Source: Hyphomonadaceae bacterium
GTDB taxonomy: Bacteria > Pseudomonadota > Alphaproteobacteria > Caulobacterales > Hyphomonadaceae
Direction: 5' to 3'
NCBI GenBank assembly: GCA_030696545.1
Contig: JAUYSA010000372.1
Location: 1-11,844, forward strand
DNA length: 11,844 bases
A model generated the notes under the pieces. That model did no database searches. It had not been told where the DNA came from and worked only from the letters and a program-made list of their open reading frames with translations. Position 1 is the stretch's first letter. Each line of letters starts with the position of its first letter. A program made the translations under genes and the position numbers. Positions 1 to 7,032 of the stretch are shown piece after piece.

Positions 1-455
1 ACTGGTTGCGCTCAGGCGGTGTTGCGTTGCGCGAGTCTAGGCGGCTGGAAGTCGGCGCGGCATTTCTTTCGCCGGGACTGATTGATGTGACGGCGATCAA
101 TGGCCGCAAGGACGAAGAAGTCTTCGGGCCGCTGCTGCAGGTTATCCGCGTAGCCGATTTCGACGCGGCGCTCGATGAGGCGAACAATACGAAGTTTGGT
201 CTCGCCGCAGGATTGATCTCTGACGACCCTGACCTCTTTGCACGTTTTGAATCTGATGTTCGTGCGGGTGTACTGAACTGGAATCGTCAGACGACAGGCG
301 CTTCCGGAGCAGCGCCGTTCGGTGGGGTGGGCCAGTCAGGCAATCACCGCCCTGCCGGATATTACGCGGCCGACTATTCCGCGTGGCCGATGGCCAGTCT
401 CATTGCTGCGGGCCTCGTAAAGGATGACGAGCCGATCGTCGGCGTGCGCGCATGA
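1..455 (+). CDS. astD: N-succinylglutamate 5-semialdehyde dehydrogenase, C-terminal part
   Basis: This is the 3' end of a gene that begins before the window; the frame is open from base 3 to the TGA at 453-455, giving about 150 residues of a protein that is normally near 490. The enzyme oxidises N-succinylglutamate semialdehyde to N-succinylglutamate with NAD, the fourth step of the arginine succinyltransferase (AST) pathway, in the cytoplasm. The visible part is the C-terminal aldehyde dehydrogenase segment: EVFGPLLQV is the family motif before the last catalytic-domain helices, and the stretch NWNRQTTGASGAAPFGGVG followed by SGNHRPAGYYAADY and WPMASL is typical of AstD rather than other ALDHs. 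The catalytic Cys and Glu lie upstream and cannot be checked. Its stop overlaps the astB start (ATGA), which supports the assignment. Confidence 0.93.
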   Translation, partial: WLRSGGVALRESRRLEVGAAFLSPGLIDVTAINGRKDEEVFGPLLQVIRVADFDAALDEANNTKFGLAAGLISDDPDLFARFESDVRAGVLNWNRQTTGASGAAPFGGVGQSGNHRPAGYYAADYSAWPMASLIAAGLVKDDEPIVGVRA

Positions 456-1792
456 GTGCGATCGAAGTCAACTTCGATGGGCTTGTAGGCCCTACGCACA
501 ACTACGGCGGCCTTGCGCAGGGCAATCTTGCGGCGGCAGCAAACGAGGGGAAGGTTTCTAACCCGCGTGAGGCTGCATTGCAGGGGCTGTCCAAGATGCG
601 GACGCTGATGCGGATGGGGCTGACGCAAGGTGTATTGCCCCCGCATGAACGGCCGCACGTAAGCAGCCTGCGGAAGATGGGGTTTGGCGGCAGCGACGCC
701 GATGTCATCCACGCGGCGTTCAAGGCGTCTCCCGTGTTGCTGGCCAATGTCGCGTCTGCATCCGCCATGTGGACGGCGAACGCAGCCACAGTCTCGCCAT
801 CAGCGGATACGGGTGATGGCCGGGTGCATTTAACGCCAGCCAACCTGTCGTCGCACTTCCACCGCGCACTGGAAGCCGAAACGACTGCCCAGGTGCTGTC
901 TGCAATCTTTGCCGATCCGGCGAAATTCGTGGTGCATCCTGCCGTGCCTTTCGGCACGTTCGGCGATGAGGGCGCCGCGAACCATTGTCGGCTTGCCGCG
1001 ACGCATGGCGAGCGAGGCGTTGAGATATTCGTTTATGGCAGGTCGGCTTTCGCAAAATCCAGCGGCGATCGTTTCAGCGGGCGCCAGGCGATGGAGGCAT
1101 CGCATATCGTCGCTACGCAGCATCAACTCTGGACGGGTGGCGGCGCGGCTTTGGTGCAGCAAGGGCAGGCGGCGATCGATGCGGGAGCGTTTCACAACGA
1201 TGTCGTGGCTGTGTCGAACGGTAATGTGCTGATGTTTCATTCCGGCGCTTTTCAGCAGAAGAGCAATGCCGTGGAGGGACTGAAGAGGGCATGTGACGCA
1301 AAAGGCTTTGAGCCTGTCTTCCTTGAAGCCGGTGAGGATGAACTGACTCTTGATGAAGCGGTGAAGTCATACCTGTTCAACTCGCAGATCGTCTCATTGC
1401 CGGCAGGTGGCATGGCGCTGATCCTGCCGCACGAGGCGGAAGAAACGCCGCGCGCGAAGGCGTTTGTCGATCGGGTTCTAGCGACCAACGGCCCGATACG
1501 CGAGGCTCACTATCTCGATCTGCGTCAGTCGATGCGAAATGGCGGAGGCCCTGCCTGTCTGCGCTTGCGCGTCGTACTCACTGAAAGCGAGCTTGCGGGG
1601 CTGGGGGCGCGGGCGGTTGTGGACGAGGCGCGCATCGTCGCACTGGAAGAGATAGTGAGGCGGCGTTATCGGGATCGCTTGGCGCTCGCGGATCTGGCCG
1701 ATCCGACCCTCCTGGCCGAAAGCAGGACTGCGCTGGACGAGTTTGGACAGGTGCTTGGGCTGGGGGCGGTGCATGACTTCCAGCGGGTTTGA
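452..1792 (+). CDS. astB: N-succinylarginine dihydrolase
   Basis: A 446-residue cytoplasmic enzyme, almost the same length as E. coli AstB (447). It hydrolyses N2-succinylarginine to N2-succinylornithine, CO2 and two ammonia, the second step of AST arginine catabolism. The N terminus (EVNFDGLVGPTHNYGGLA) and the central FGDEGAANH and AFHNDVVAVSNGNVL blocks are family signatures. The catalytic triad of this guanidine-modifying-fold enzyme appears intact: Glu173 in GDEGAANH, His248 in FHND, and Cys369 in GGGPACL. The ATG shares bases with the astD TGA (ATGA), so translation is probably coupled. No astA, astC or astE is visible; they could lie upstream or elsewhere. Confidence 0.96.
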   Translation: MSAIEVNFDGLVGPTHNYGGLAQGNLAAAANEGKVSNPREAALQGLSKMRTLMRMGLTQGVLPPHERPHVSSLRKMGFGGSDADVIHAAFKASPVLLANVASASAMWTANAATVSPSADTGDGRVHLTPANLSSHFHRALEAETTAQVLSAIFADPAKFVVHPAVPFGTFGDEGAANHCRLAATHGERGVEIFVYGRSAFAKSSGDRFSGRQAMEASHIVATQHQLWTGGGAALVQQGQAAIDAGAFHNDVVAVSNGNVLMFHSGAFQQKSNAVEGLKRACDAKGFEPVFLEAGEDELTLDEAVKSYLFNSQIVSLPAGGMALILPHEAEETPRAKAFVDRVLATNGPIREAHYLDLRQSMRNGGGPACLRLRVVLTESELAGLGARAVVDEARIVALEEIVRRRYRDRLALADLADPTLLAESRTALDEFGQVLGLGAVHDFQRV

Positions 1793-2318
1793 TCGAGCGC
1801 CGGTGGTCGAAACCGAAAGGCTGCGCTTGCGCGCGCATACGGCGGCGGATTTCGCCGCCAGTCTTCCGATCTGGAATGATCCGATCGTGACGCGGTTCAT
1901 TGGCGGGCGCCCTTACACGCCGGAAGAAGTCTGGCAGCGCGTGCAGCGCTATGCGGGGTCCTGGGTGTTGCTGGGTCATGGCTTTTGGGCCATCGAAGAG
2001 ATTGCGACAGGCAGGGTCATCGGCGAGATCGGCATCATGGATGCCAAGAGAGAGATGGAGCCGCCATTCGGAGACGACCGCGAGCTTGGCTGGGCCCTGA
2101 TGCCGGGTATGCATGGCAAGGGTTACGCAAGCGAAGCGCTGCAGGCCGTGCTCGACTGGGAGCGTCGGGTCTTTGGCGCGGACTGTCTTGTGGCGCTTAT
2201 TGATCCGGACAATGCGCCTTCAATAAAGCTGGCGTACAAGTTCGGTTTCCAGGAACGCACGCGAACTTTTTACAAGGGCGTGCCCTCGATCCAGTTTGAG
2301 TTAAGGAGACAGGCGTGA
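1773..2318 (+). CDS. RimL/RimJ-type GNAT N-acetyltransferase
   Basis: A 181-residue single-domain GNAT of the Acetyltransf_3 type. The start ETERLRLR (residues 13-20), the acetyl-CoA pyrophosphate loop PGMHGKGYASEAL (111-123), and the late motif DPDNAPSIKLAYKFGFQE (144-161) are all typical. The substrate cannot be read from the sequence; relatives acetylate protein N termini, amino acids or small amines. I chose the ATG at 1773 over a TTG at 1743 because GGGGGCGG lies just upstream and the homology begins soon after; this gives a 20-base overlap with astB. It is too short to be AstA (arginine succinyltransferase, about 340 residues) and lacks its features. Its stop overlaps the glpK start, so it belongs to the same transcript. 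Confidence 0.85.
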   Translation: MTSSGFDRAPVVETERLRLRAHTAADFAASLPIWNDPIVTRFIGGRPYTPEEVWQRVQRYAGSWVLLGHGFWAIEEIATGRVIGEIGIMDAKREMEPPFGDDRELGWALMPGMHGKGYASEALQAVLDWERRVFGADCLVALIDPDNAPSIKLAYKFGFQERTRTFYKGVPSIQFELRRQA

Positions 2319-3790
2319 GCGAGGGCGTAATCCTGGCGCTCGATCAGGGCACAACATCCAGTCGTGCGATGGCCATCGCTCTCGATGGCTCGGTCGTTGC
2401 GTCGGCTCAAGAAGAGTTTCCGCAGATATTTCCGCAGTCGGGCTGGGTTGAGCACGACCCCGAAGCGATTTGGCGTACGCAGCGTCGCACGGCGGAACAG
2501 ACCCTCGAGCGTCTGGGTAATCGAAAGGTCGTCGCGATCGGAGTGACGAACCAGCGCGAAACCGTTGTTATCTGGGACCGCCGGACAGGCGATGCCATTC
2601 ACAACGCCATCGTCTGGCAGGACCGTCGGACTGCAGGGCGCACGCGCGACCTCGCGCTCAAGGGCAATGAAGGCATGGTCGGGGATCGCACTGGCCTGGT
2701 GCTCGATCCGTATTTTTCCGCGTCTAAAATCGCGTGGATACTTGATGCTGTTCCCGGCGCGCGTGAACGCGCGAGGCGCGGCGAACTGGCGGCAGGAACC
2801 ATCGACTGCTTTCTGATCTGGCGCCTCACGGGCGGGAGGGTTCATGCGACTGACGCGACCAACGCGTCGCGGACATCGCTGTACGACATCCGTATCGGAC
2901 GTTGGGATGCAGATCTGTGCGCTCTCTTTGACGTGCCTATGGCGCTGTTGCCGGAAGTGAAGGACTCTGCGGCGGACTATGGCGTCAGTGACATTTTTGG
3001 ACCGCGACTGCCGATACGCGGGGTAGCGGGCGATCAGCAGGCGGCGCTGGTCGGGCAGGCGTGCTTTGAAGCGGGTGAGGTGAAGTCGACCTACGGCACG
3101 GGCGGGTTTCTCATTCTCAACACCGGCGCGGAACTCAAGCGGTCGACGTCGAGATTGCTGGGCACGATCGCATACCAATGCAATGGCAAGCCGACCTATG
3201 CGCTGGAGGGCTCTATTCTGTCTGCGGGATCGACCATCCAGTGGCTGCGAGATGAGCTGAAGATCATACGTGACGGGGCTCATGCCGGTGAGCTCGCAAA
3301 GGGGATTCCCGATACCGATGGCGTCTATCTGGTGCCCGCGTTTGTCGGTCTGGGCGCTCCGCACTGGGACTCTGCCGCACGCGGCGCCATTCTCGGTCTG
3401 CAGCGCGGTTCGACCATCGCGCATATCGCGCGTGCTGCGTTGGAGAGCGTGGCGTTCCAGACGGCTGAGCTGCTTGAGGCCATGGCAAAGGATGGCGTTG
3501 CGCCGCAGCGCCTGCGGGTGGATGGGGGAATGGCGCGCAACGACTGGTTGATGAAATTTATGGCCGACATTCTCAACATCGAGGTCCTGCGCCCCCGGAA
3601 TACAGAAACCACTGTGCTAGGCGCGGCTATCCTCGCGGCGGTGGGCGCGGGTGAGTTCAGCTCGTTGAATGAGGCGGCTGCTCTCTGGAAGCTCGATCGC
3701 AAGTTCGAACCGGATATGGCGCTGTCTGATCGTTCCCGGCAGCTAGCAGGATGGCAGAATGCGATCGCGCGCGTGAAAACGCCCGGTTGA
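2315..3790 (+). CDS. glpK: Glycerol kinase (FGGY family)
   Basis: A 491-residue cytoplasmic kinase that phosphorylates glycerol to sn-glycerol 3-phosphate with ATP; close to the usual length of about 500. The N-terminal phosphate-binding motif LALDQGTTSSRA (7-18), VTNQRET (78-83) and WQDRR (101-105) are glycerol kinase motifs. The two FGGY signatures are at YFSASKIAWILD (133-144) and near the block 350-370, with GGMARNDWLMKFMADIL (404-420) in the C-terminal domain. The catalytic base is Asp240 in GVAGDQQAA. The start is a GTG overlapping the TGA of the GNAT gene (GTGA) and is preceded by the strong Shine-Dalgarno AAGGAGA. No glpF, glpD or glpR is nearby, which is unusual; the gene instead sits behind ast genes. 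Confidence 0.95.
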   Translation: MSEGVILALDQGTTSSRAMAIALDGSVVASAQEEFPQIFPQSGWVEHDPEAIWRTQRRTAEQTLERLGNRKVVAIGVTNQRETVVIWDRRTGDAIHNAIVWQDRRTAGRTRDLALKGNEGMVGDRTGLVLDPYFSASKIAWILDAVPGARERARRGELAAGTIDCFLIWRLTGGRVHATDATNASRTSLYDIRIGRWDADLCALFDVPMALLPEVKDSAADYGVSDIFGPRLPIRGVAGDQQAALVGQACFEAGEVKSTYGTGGFLILNTGAELKRSTSRLLGTIAYQCNGKPTYALEGSILSAGSTIQWLRDELKIIRDGAHAGELAKGIPDTDGVYLVPAFVGLGAPHWDSAARGAILGLQRGSTIAHIARAALESVAFQTAELLEAMAKDGVAPQRLRVDGGMARNDWLMKFMADILNIEVLRPRNTETTVLGAAILAAVGAGEFSSLNEAAALWKLDRKFEPDMALSDRSRQLAGWQNAIARVKTPG

Positions 3791-3800
3791 GTTGATCACA

Positions 3801-3822
3801 GCCCGATTTCGGCCCGATTTCG
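3801..3822 (+). repeat. Perfect tandem duplication of an 11-base unit
   Basis: GCCCGATTTCG occurs twice back to back in the 67-base gap between glpK and the hydrolase gene. It could be a recent slippage duplication or a paired protein-binding site; nothing else in the sequence favours one view. Confidence 0.7.
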
Positions 3823-3857
3823 TCAGCACGGTTCCCGCATATTTTCAGGGGCGGGTA

Positions 3858-4796
3858 ATGAAGCGCGGACTCTGCATTGCCGCGATCTCCGTGCTGACGC
3901 TTGGCGGGTGCATATCCTGGTCGGTTGATGAGTCGTGGTTCTTCCGGCCGGTGGCTCGCGCCGAGAAAGTAACCACTGTTGCAGGGCTCAAGCTGGATGC
4001 CGAGGAACGGTTGACCAAACCGGGCCCGTTCAGCGCTGACTTTGGGCGTATCTTCCCCAATTTTCCTGATCGTATCCCGGCTCGAATATCGCACGACTTC
4101 GTGGATCTTGGAGGCGAGCGCATCGCGATCACGCGGGTCGCGGGGAGCAACGGCTCTGACGATGAGCCGCTGATCGTTCACTGTGGTGGTGAATCGGGAG
4201 ACAGGCGTAGCCACGGAACAGTTTATGCCGGGAAGATATTACCATGGGGAGAAGCGCTGCTGATGGACTACCCCGGCTACGGCGATAGCAGTGGCCAGCC
4301 CACGATTGGCGCGATGCTGACGTTTCAGAGTCGCATCGCAACCTATCTGGACGGGCTTGCGAGCAAACGGCCGCTGATCCTCTGGGGCCATTCACTAGGC
4401 GGCCCGGTATGCGCGGCCATCGCCAGTCAGAGCACGGAAGTCGATGCTATTGTACTCGAAGCAACTGCGCCAAATTTCTCTGAGGTCATGGATGCCCGCA
4501 AGCCATGGTTCACGCCGCCGACACTTCAGCTGGAGCTGACAAACGGCCTGAAAAGCTATGATGTCGGCGAAGCCCTGAGCGATTTCAGCGGGCCGATCAT
4601 GGTGCTCGGCGCGGGCCGTGACGAAACATTCCCCGTGACATTGGCGCGGTCCTTAGCTGAACGGCTCAGGAAACAGGGTTTGGCCGTCACCTATCTTGAG
4701 TATTCAGCTGCCGATCACATGAACGCCGCGCTCAACGGGCTATTTGTTCGCGATGCGGCTGGCTTTTTTGCCAATGTCAACAACAGCCGTCATTGA
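3858..4796 (+). CDS. Predicted lipoprotein alpha/beta hydrolase
   Basis: A 312-residue serine hydrolase. The ATG at 3858 is preferred to a TTG at 3792 because it places a clean lipoprotein signal at the N terminus: MKRG, a hydrophobic stretch, then LGGC with the lipidated Cys at residue 18. The body has the alpha/beta hydrolase fold: a DYPGYGDSSG loop (137-146), the nucleophile elbow GHSLGG (177-182, Ser179), a candidate acid Asp255 after IMVLGAGRDE, and the base His287 in ADHMNAAL. All three triad residues are present. It resembles the BEM46/ABHD13-like group of membrane-anchored hydrolases, but substrate is unknown (ester, thioester or peptide). The gap to glpK is 67 bases and to the lyase 47 bases, so it may be part of the same transcript. 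Confidence 0.85.
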   Translation: MKRGLCIAAISVLTLGGCISWSVDESWFFRPVARAEKVTTVAGLKLDAEERLTKPGPFSADFGRIFPNFPDRIPARISHDFVDLGGERIAITRVAGSNGSDDEPLIVHCGGESGDRRSHGTVYAGKILPWGEALLMDYPGYGDSSGQPTIGAMLTFQSRIATYLDGLASKRPLILWGHSLGGPVCAAIASQSTEVDAIVLEATAPNFSEVMDARKPWFTPPTLQLELTNGLKSYDVGEALSDFSGPIMVLGAGRDETFPVTLARSLAERLRKQGLAVTYLEYSAADHMNAALNGLFVRDAAGFFANVNNSRH

Positions 4797-4843
4797 TCAA
4801 ATCCGGGGCTCGCAAGAAGCCGGCAACCCGTTAGAATGGCGGC

Positions 4844-5746
4844 ATGAACACACGCATCGAAATGGTCGAAGTTGCCGCGCGCGATGGCTTGCAGAACGAG
4901 CCGGGCTTTTTCCCTACGGCCGACAAGCTGGAATTGATCGAGCGCGCCATCGCTGCAGGATCAAAGCGCATTGAGGTCGCCAGCTTTGTTCACCCCGGTC
5001 GCGTTCCCCAGATGGCCGATGCGGAAGCCGTTTGCGCAGGTTTGCCGAAGCGTGATGCAGGGGATGTCACCTATATCGGTCTGGTTCTCAACAAGCGTGG
5101 AGCGCTGCGGGCGCTTGAAACACAAGTGCATGAACTCGGCGCTGTTATCTCAGCCAGTGATGGATTTGGCACACGAAATCAGGGCCGCACATCCGACGAA
5201 ACCGTCGACGATGCAATCGAGATCATCCGGTTGGCAAAAGAGCATGGGCGCTCAGCCCAGGCTACCATCTCTGTTGCTTTTGGTTGTCCGTTCGATGGCG
5301 AGATCGAGCCCGGCCGCGTGGCTGAGCTTGCAAGAAAGGTAGCAACAGCGGGTCCGCGCGAAATCGCGCTGGGCGACACGATCGGCGTGGCGGTGCCGTC
5401 TCAAGTAAAGACGTTGATGGTTGCCGTGAAAGCCGCCGCGCCGGGCATACCGATCCGCCTACATTTTCACGACACGCGGAATACCGCGATTGCAAATGCA
5501 TGGGCGGGTGTCGAAGTTGGCGCGGCGACACTTGATGCATCCATTGCCGGTATTGGCGGCTGTCCGTTCGCGCCCAACGCTACTGGTAACGTCGCAACGG
5601 AAGACGTGCAGTACGTGCTGCAGCGCTCAGGTGTCGAAACCGGGCTGAACCTTCAGGCGCTGATCGACACGGCACAATGGCTGTCCAAAAAAATGGGGCG
5701 GACGTTGCCGGGCCTTGTGAGCCGCGCCGGAGGTTTCCCGAAGTGA
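4844..5746 (+). CDS. HMG-CoA lyase family protein (HMG-CoA or citramalyl-CoA lyase)
   Basis: A 300-residue TIM-barrel lyase of the HMGL-like family, cytoplasmic. In the classic reaction it splits 3-hydroxy-3-methylglutaryl-CoA to acetoacetate and acetyl-CoA, the last step of leucine breakdown. The key residues align with those known from human HMG-CoA lyase: Arg13-Asp14 in ARDGLQNE, the metal ligands His207 and His209 in LHFHDTRN, the catalytic Cys240 in IAGIGGCPFAP, and Asn249 in ATGNVATED. The segment SASDGFGTRNQGRT (103-116) differs from typical HMG-CoA lyase (which has SASE and a KN pair there). Its direct partner is a class III CoA-transferase, joined by a GTGA overlap, an arrangement also known for (R)-citramalyl-CoA lyase in Chloroflexus. 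No genes for other leucine steps are in view, so the substrate is open. No clear Shine-Dalgarno precedes the ATG. Confidence 0.88.
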   Translation: MNTRIEMVEVAARDGLQNEPGFFPTADKLELIERAIAAGSKRIEVASFVHPGRVPQMADAEAVCAGLPKRDAGDVTYIGLVLNKRGALRALETQVHELGAVISASDGFGTRNQGRTSDETVDDAIEIIRLAKEHGRSAQATISVAFGCPFDGEIEPGRVAELARKVATAGPREIALGDTIGVAVPSQVKTLMVAVKAAAPGIPIRLHFHDTRNTAIANAWAGVEVGAATLDASIAGIGGCPFAPNATGNVATEDVQYVLQRSGVETGLNLQALIDTAQWLSKKMGRTLPGLVSRAGGFPK

Positions 5747-6927
5747 GCGGTCCTCTTGAGGGATTGCGTGTCATCGAGATGGGCTCGCTGATCGCGGGGC
5801 CGTTCTGCGGCCAGCTCATGGGAGATATGGGCGCGGACGTGATCAAGATCGAAGCGCCCGGTGACGGCGACCCGATGCGCCAATGGGGGCAGGGACCGAA
5901 ACCAGCCTGGTGGCGCGTCATCGCACGCAACAAGCGGTCGGTTTCACTCGATCTGCGTAAGCCGCGTGGTCAGGATATCGCGCGCCAACTCGTGGCAAAG
6001 GCTGACATTCTTGTCGAGAATTTCCGTCCTGGAACGCTCGAGAAGTGGGGCATGTCACCCGAGGCGCTGCACGCTATCAATCCTGGGCTGATCATCGTGC
6101 GCGTTTCCGGGTACGGACAGACCGGGCCTTATGCGGATCGCGCCGGTTTCGGACTTGTGGGCGAGGCGATGGGTGGTTGGCGCTATCTCGTTGGCGAACC
6201 AGACAGGCCGCCCGCTCGCATGGGCATTTCGATAGGTGACACGCTGGCGGCTTCCTATGGCTGCATGGGCGCTCTCGCAGCGCTTTATCATCGGGAGAAA
6301 ACAGGGCGTGGTCAGGTTGTTGACTCCGCCCTTTATGAAGCGGTCCTGCAGGTCACAGAGTCACTGCTTTCGGATTACGGCGCCAGTGGTCACATGCGAA
6401 CGCGGTCCGGATCCATTCTTCCGGGAATCGCGCCGTCGAATGTCTATCCTTGCAGCGACGGGGACATTGTCATCGGCGCTAACCAGGACAAGGTGTTTGC
6501 TCGGTTCGCTGAGACGATCGGCATGGCCGAGTGGGCGGAAGATCCACGTTACAAGACGCATCATGCGCGCGGTGAACGGCAAGCCGAACTCGACGGCCTG
6601 ATTTCAGAGTGGACACTTCGACATACCGTCGCCGAGGTTGATGCCATCATGTCCGAAGCCGGAGTACCGGCCGGCCCGATTTATCGACCTGACCAGATGG
6701 TGAAAGACCCTCAATTCCTGTCACGCAATGCCATCCATTGGGAAAACCACCCGCATATGGGTCGTATTCCGATGCCCAATGTCTTTCCCAAGCTCTCGCA
6801 AACGCCTGGTGAGGTTCGCCGGCCAGCGCCAGACACTGTTGGGCAGCATACCGACGAGGTGCTTTCGGCTTTGCTGGGTTTTTCAGCCTCAACCTTGTCA
6901 GAGTTGCGCAGCGAGAACGTGATCTGA
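5743..6927 (+). CDS. Class III (CaiB/BaiF/Frc) CoA-transferase
   Basis: A 394-residue CoA-transferase. Members form interlocked dimers and move CoA between carboxylic acids through an aspartyl-CoA intermediate. The start is the GTG at 5743 that overlaps the lyase stop (GTGA), with GGAGG about ten bases upstream; an earlier in-frame ATG at 5677 would only add a non-homologous extension inside the lyase gene. Visible family motifs: GLRVIEMGSLIAGPFCGQ (7-24), ADVIKIE (31-37), NKRSVSLDL (63-71), ENFRPGTLEKWG (92-103), SGYGQTGPY (122-130), the candidate catalytic Asp166 in ISIGDTLAAS, and GRGQVVDSALYE (188-199). The coupling with the HMGL-like gene suggests that it makes the lyase substrate as a CoA ester, for example from citramalate with succinyl-CoA as donor. 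This is inference. Confidence 0.9.
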   Translation: MSGPLEGLRVIEMGSLIAGPFCGQLMGDMGADVIKIEAPGDGDPMRQWGQGPKPAWWRVIARNKRSVSLDLRKPRGQDIARQLVAKADILVENFRPGTLEKWGMSPEALHAINPGLIIVRVSGYGQTGPYADRAGFGLVGEAMGGWRYLVGEPDRPPARMGISIGDTLAASYGCMGALAALYHREKTGRGQVVDSALYEAVLQVTESLLSDYGASGHMRTRSGSILPGIAPSNVYPCSDGDIVIGANQDKVFARFAETIGMAEWAEDPRYKTHHARGERQAELDGLISEWTLRHTVAEVDAIMSEAGVPAGPIYRPDQMVKDPQFLSRNAIHWENHPHMGRIPMPNVFPKLSQTPGEVRRPAPDTVGQHTDEVLSALLGFSASTLSELRSENVI

Positions 6928-6971
6928 CTGCCGTAGCGCATCAAAGCAGAAATCCAGCTGATTTCGGGGTT

Positions 6972-6999
6972 TTGTCCTGCGCTAACTGCGGACTATGTT
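6972..6999 (+). promoter_or_regulatory. Candidate sigma70-type promoter of the M48 gene
   Basis: TTGTCC and TATGTT are spaced by 16 bases, each matching four of six consensus positions, about 33 bases upstream of the chosen ATG. It lies in the 105-base gap after the CoA-transferase, where a new transcription unit would be expected. Alphaproteobacterial promoters are loose, so this is a moderate guess. Confidence 0.4.
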
Positions 7000-7002
7000 A
7001 GC
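6981..7002 (+). promoter_or_regulatory. Inverted repeat over the candidate -10 box
   Basis: GCTAAC and GTTAGC form perfect 6-base arms separated by ten bases. The right arm overlaps the candidate -10 hexamer, a position where a dimeric repressor would block transcription. No regulator gene is nearby; chance occurrence is possible. Confidence 0.3.
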
Positions 7003-7032
7003 TGAATAGATTCCTTCATTTTGGAGATGCGC

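Noticed and set aside
2270..3424. 384-codon - strand open frame
   Set aside because: It lies fully opposite glpK, whose motifs are complete; GC-rich codons create long shadows of this sort.
4836..4847. Three-codon ORF (M-A-A-stop) overlapping the lyase start
   Set aside because: Could couple translation, but so short a frame is expected by chance and lacks a ribosome site.
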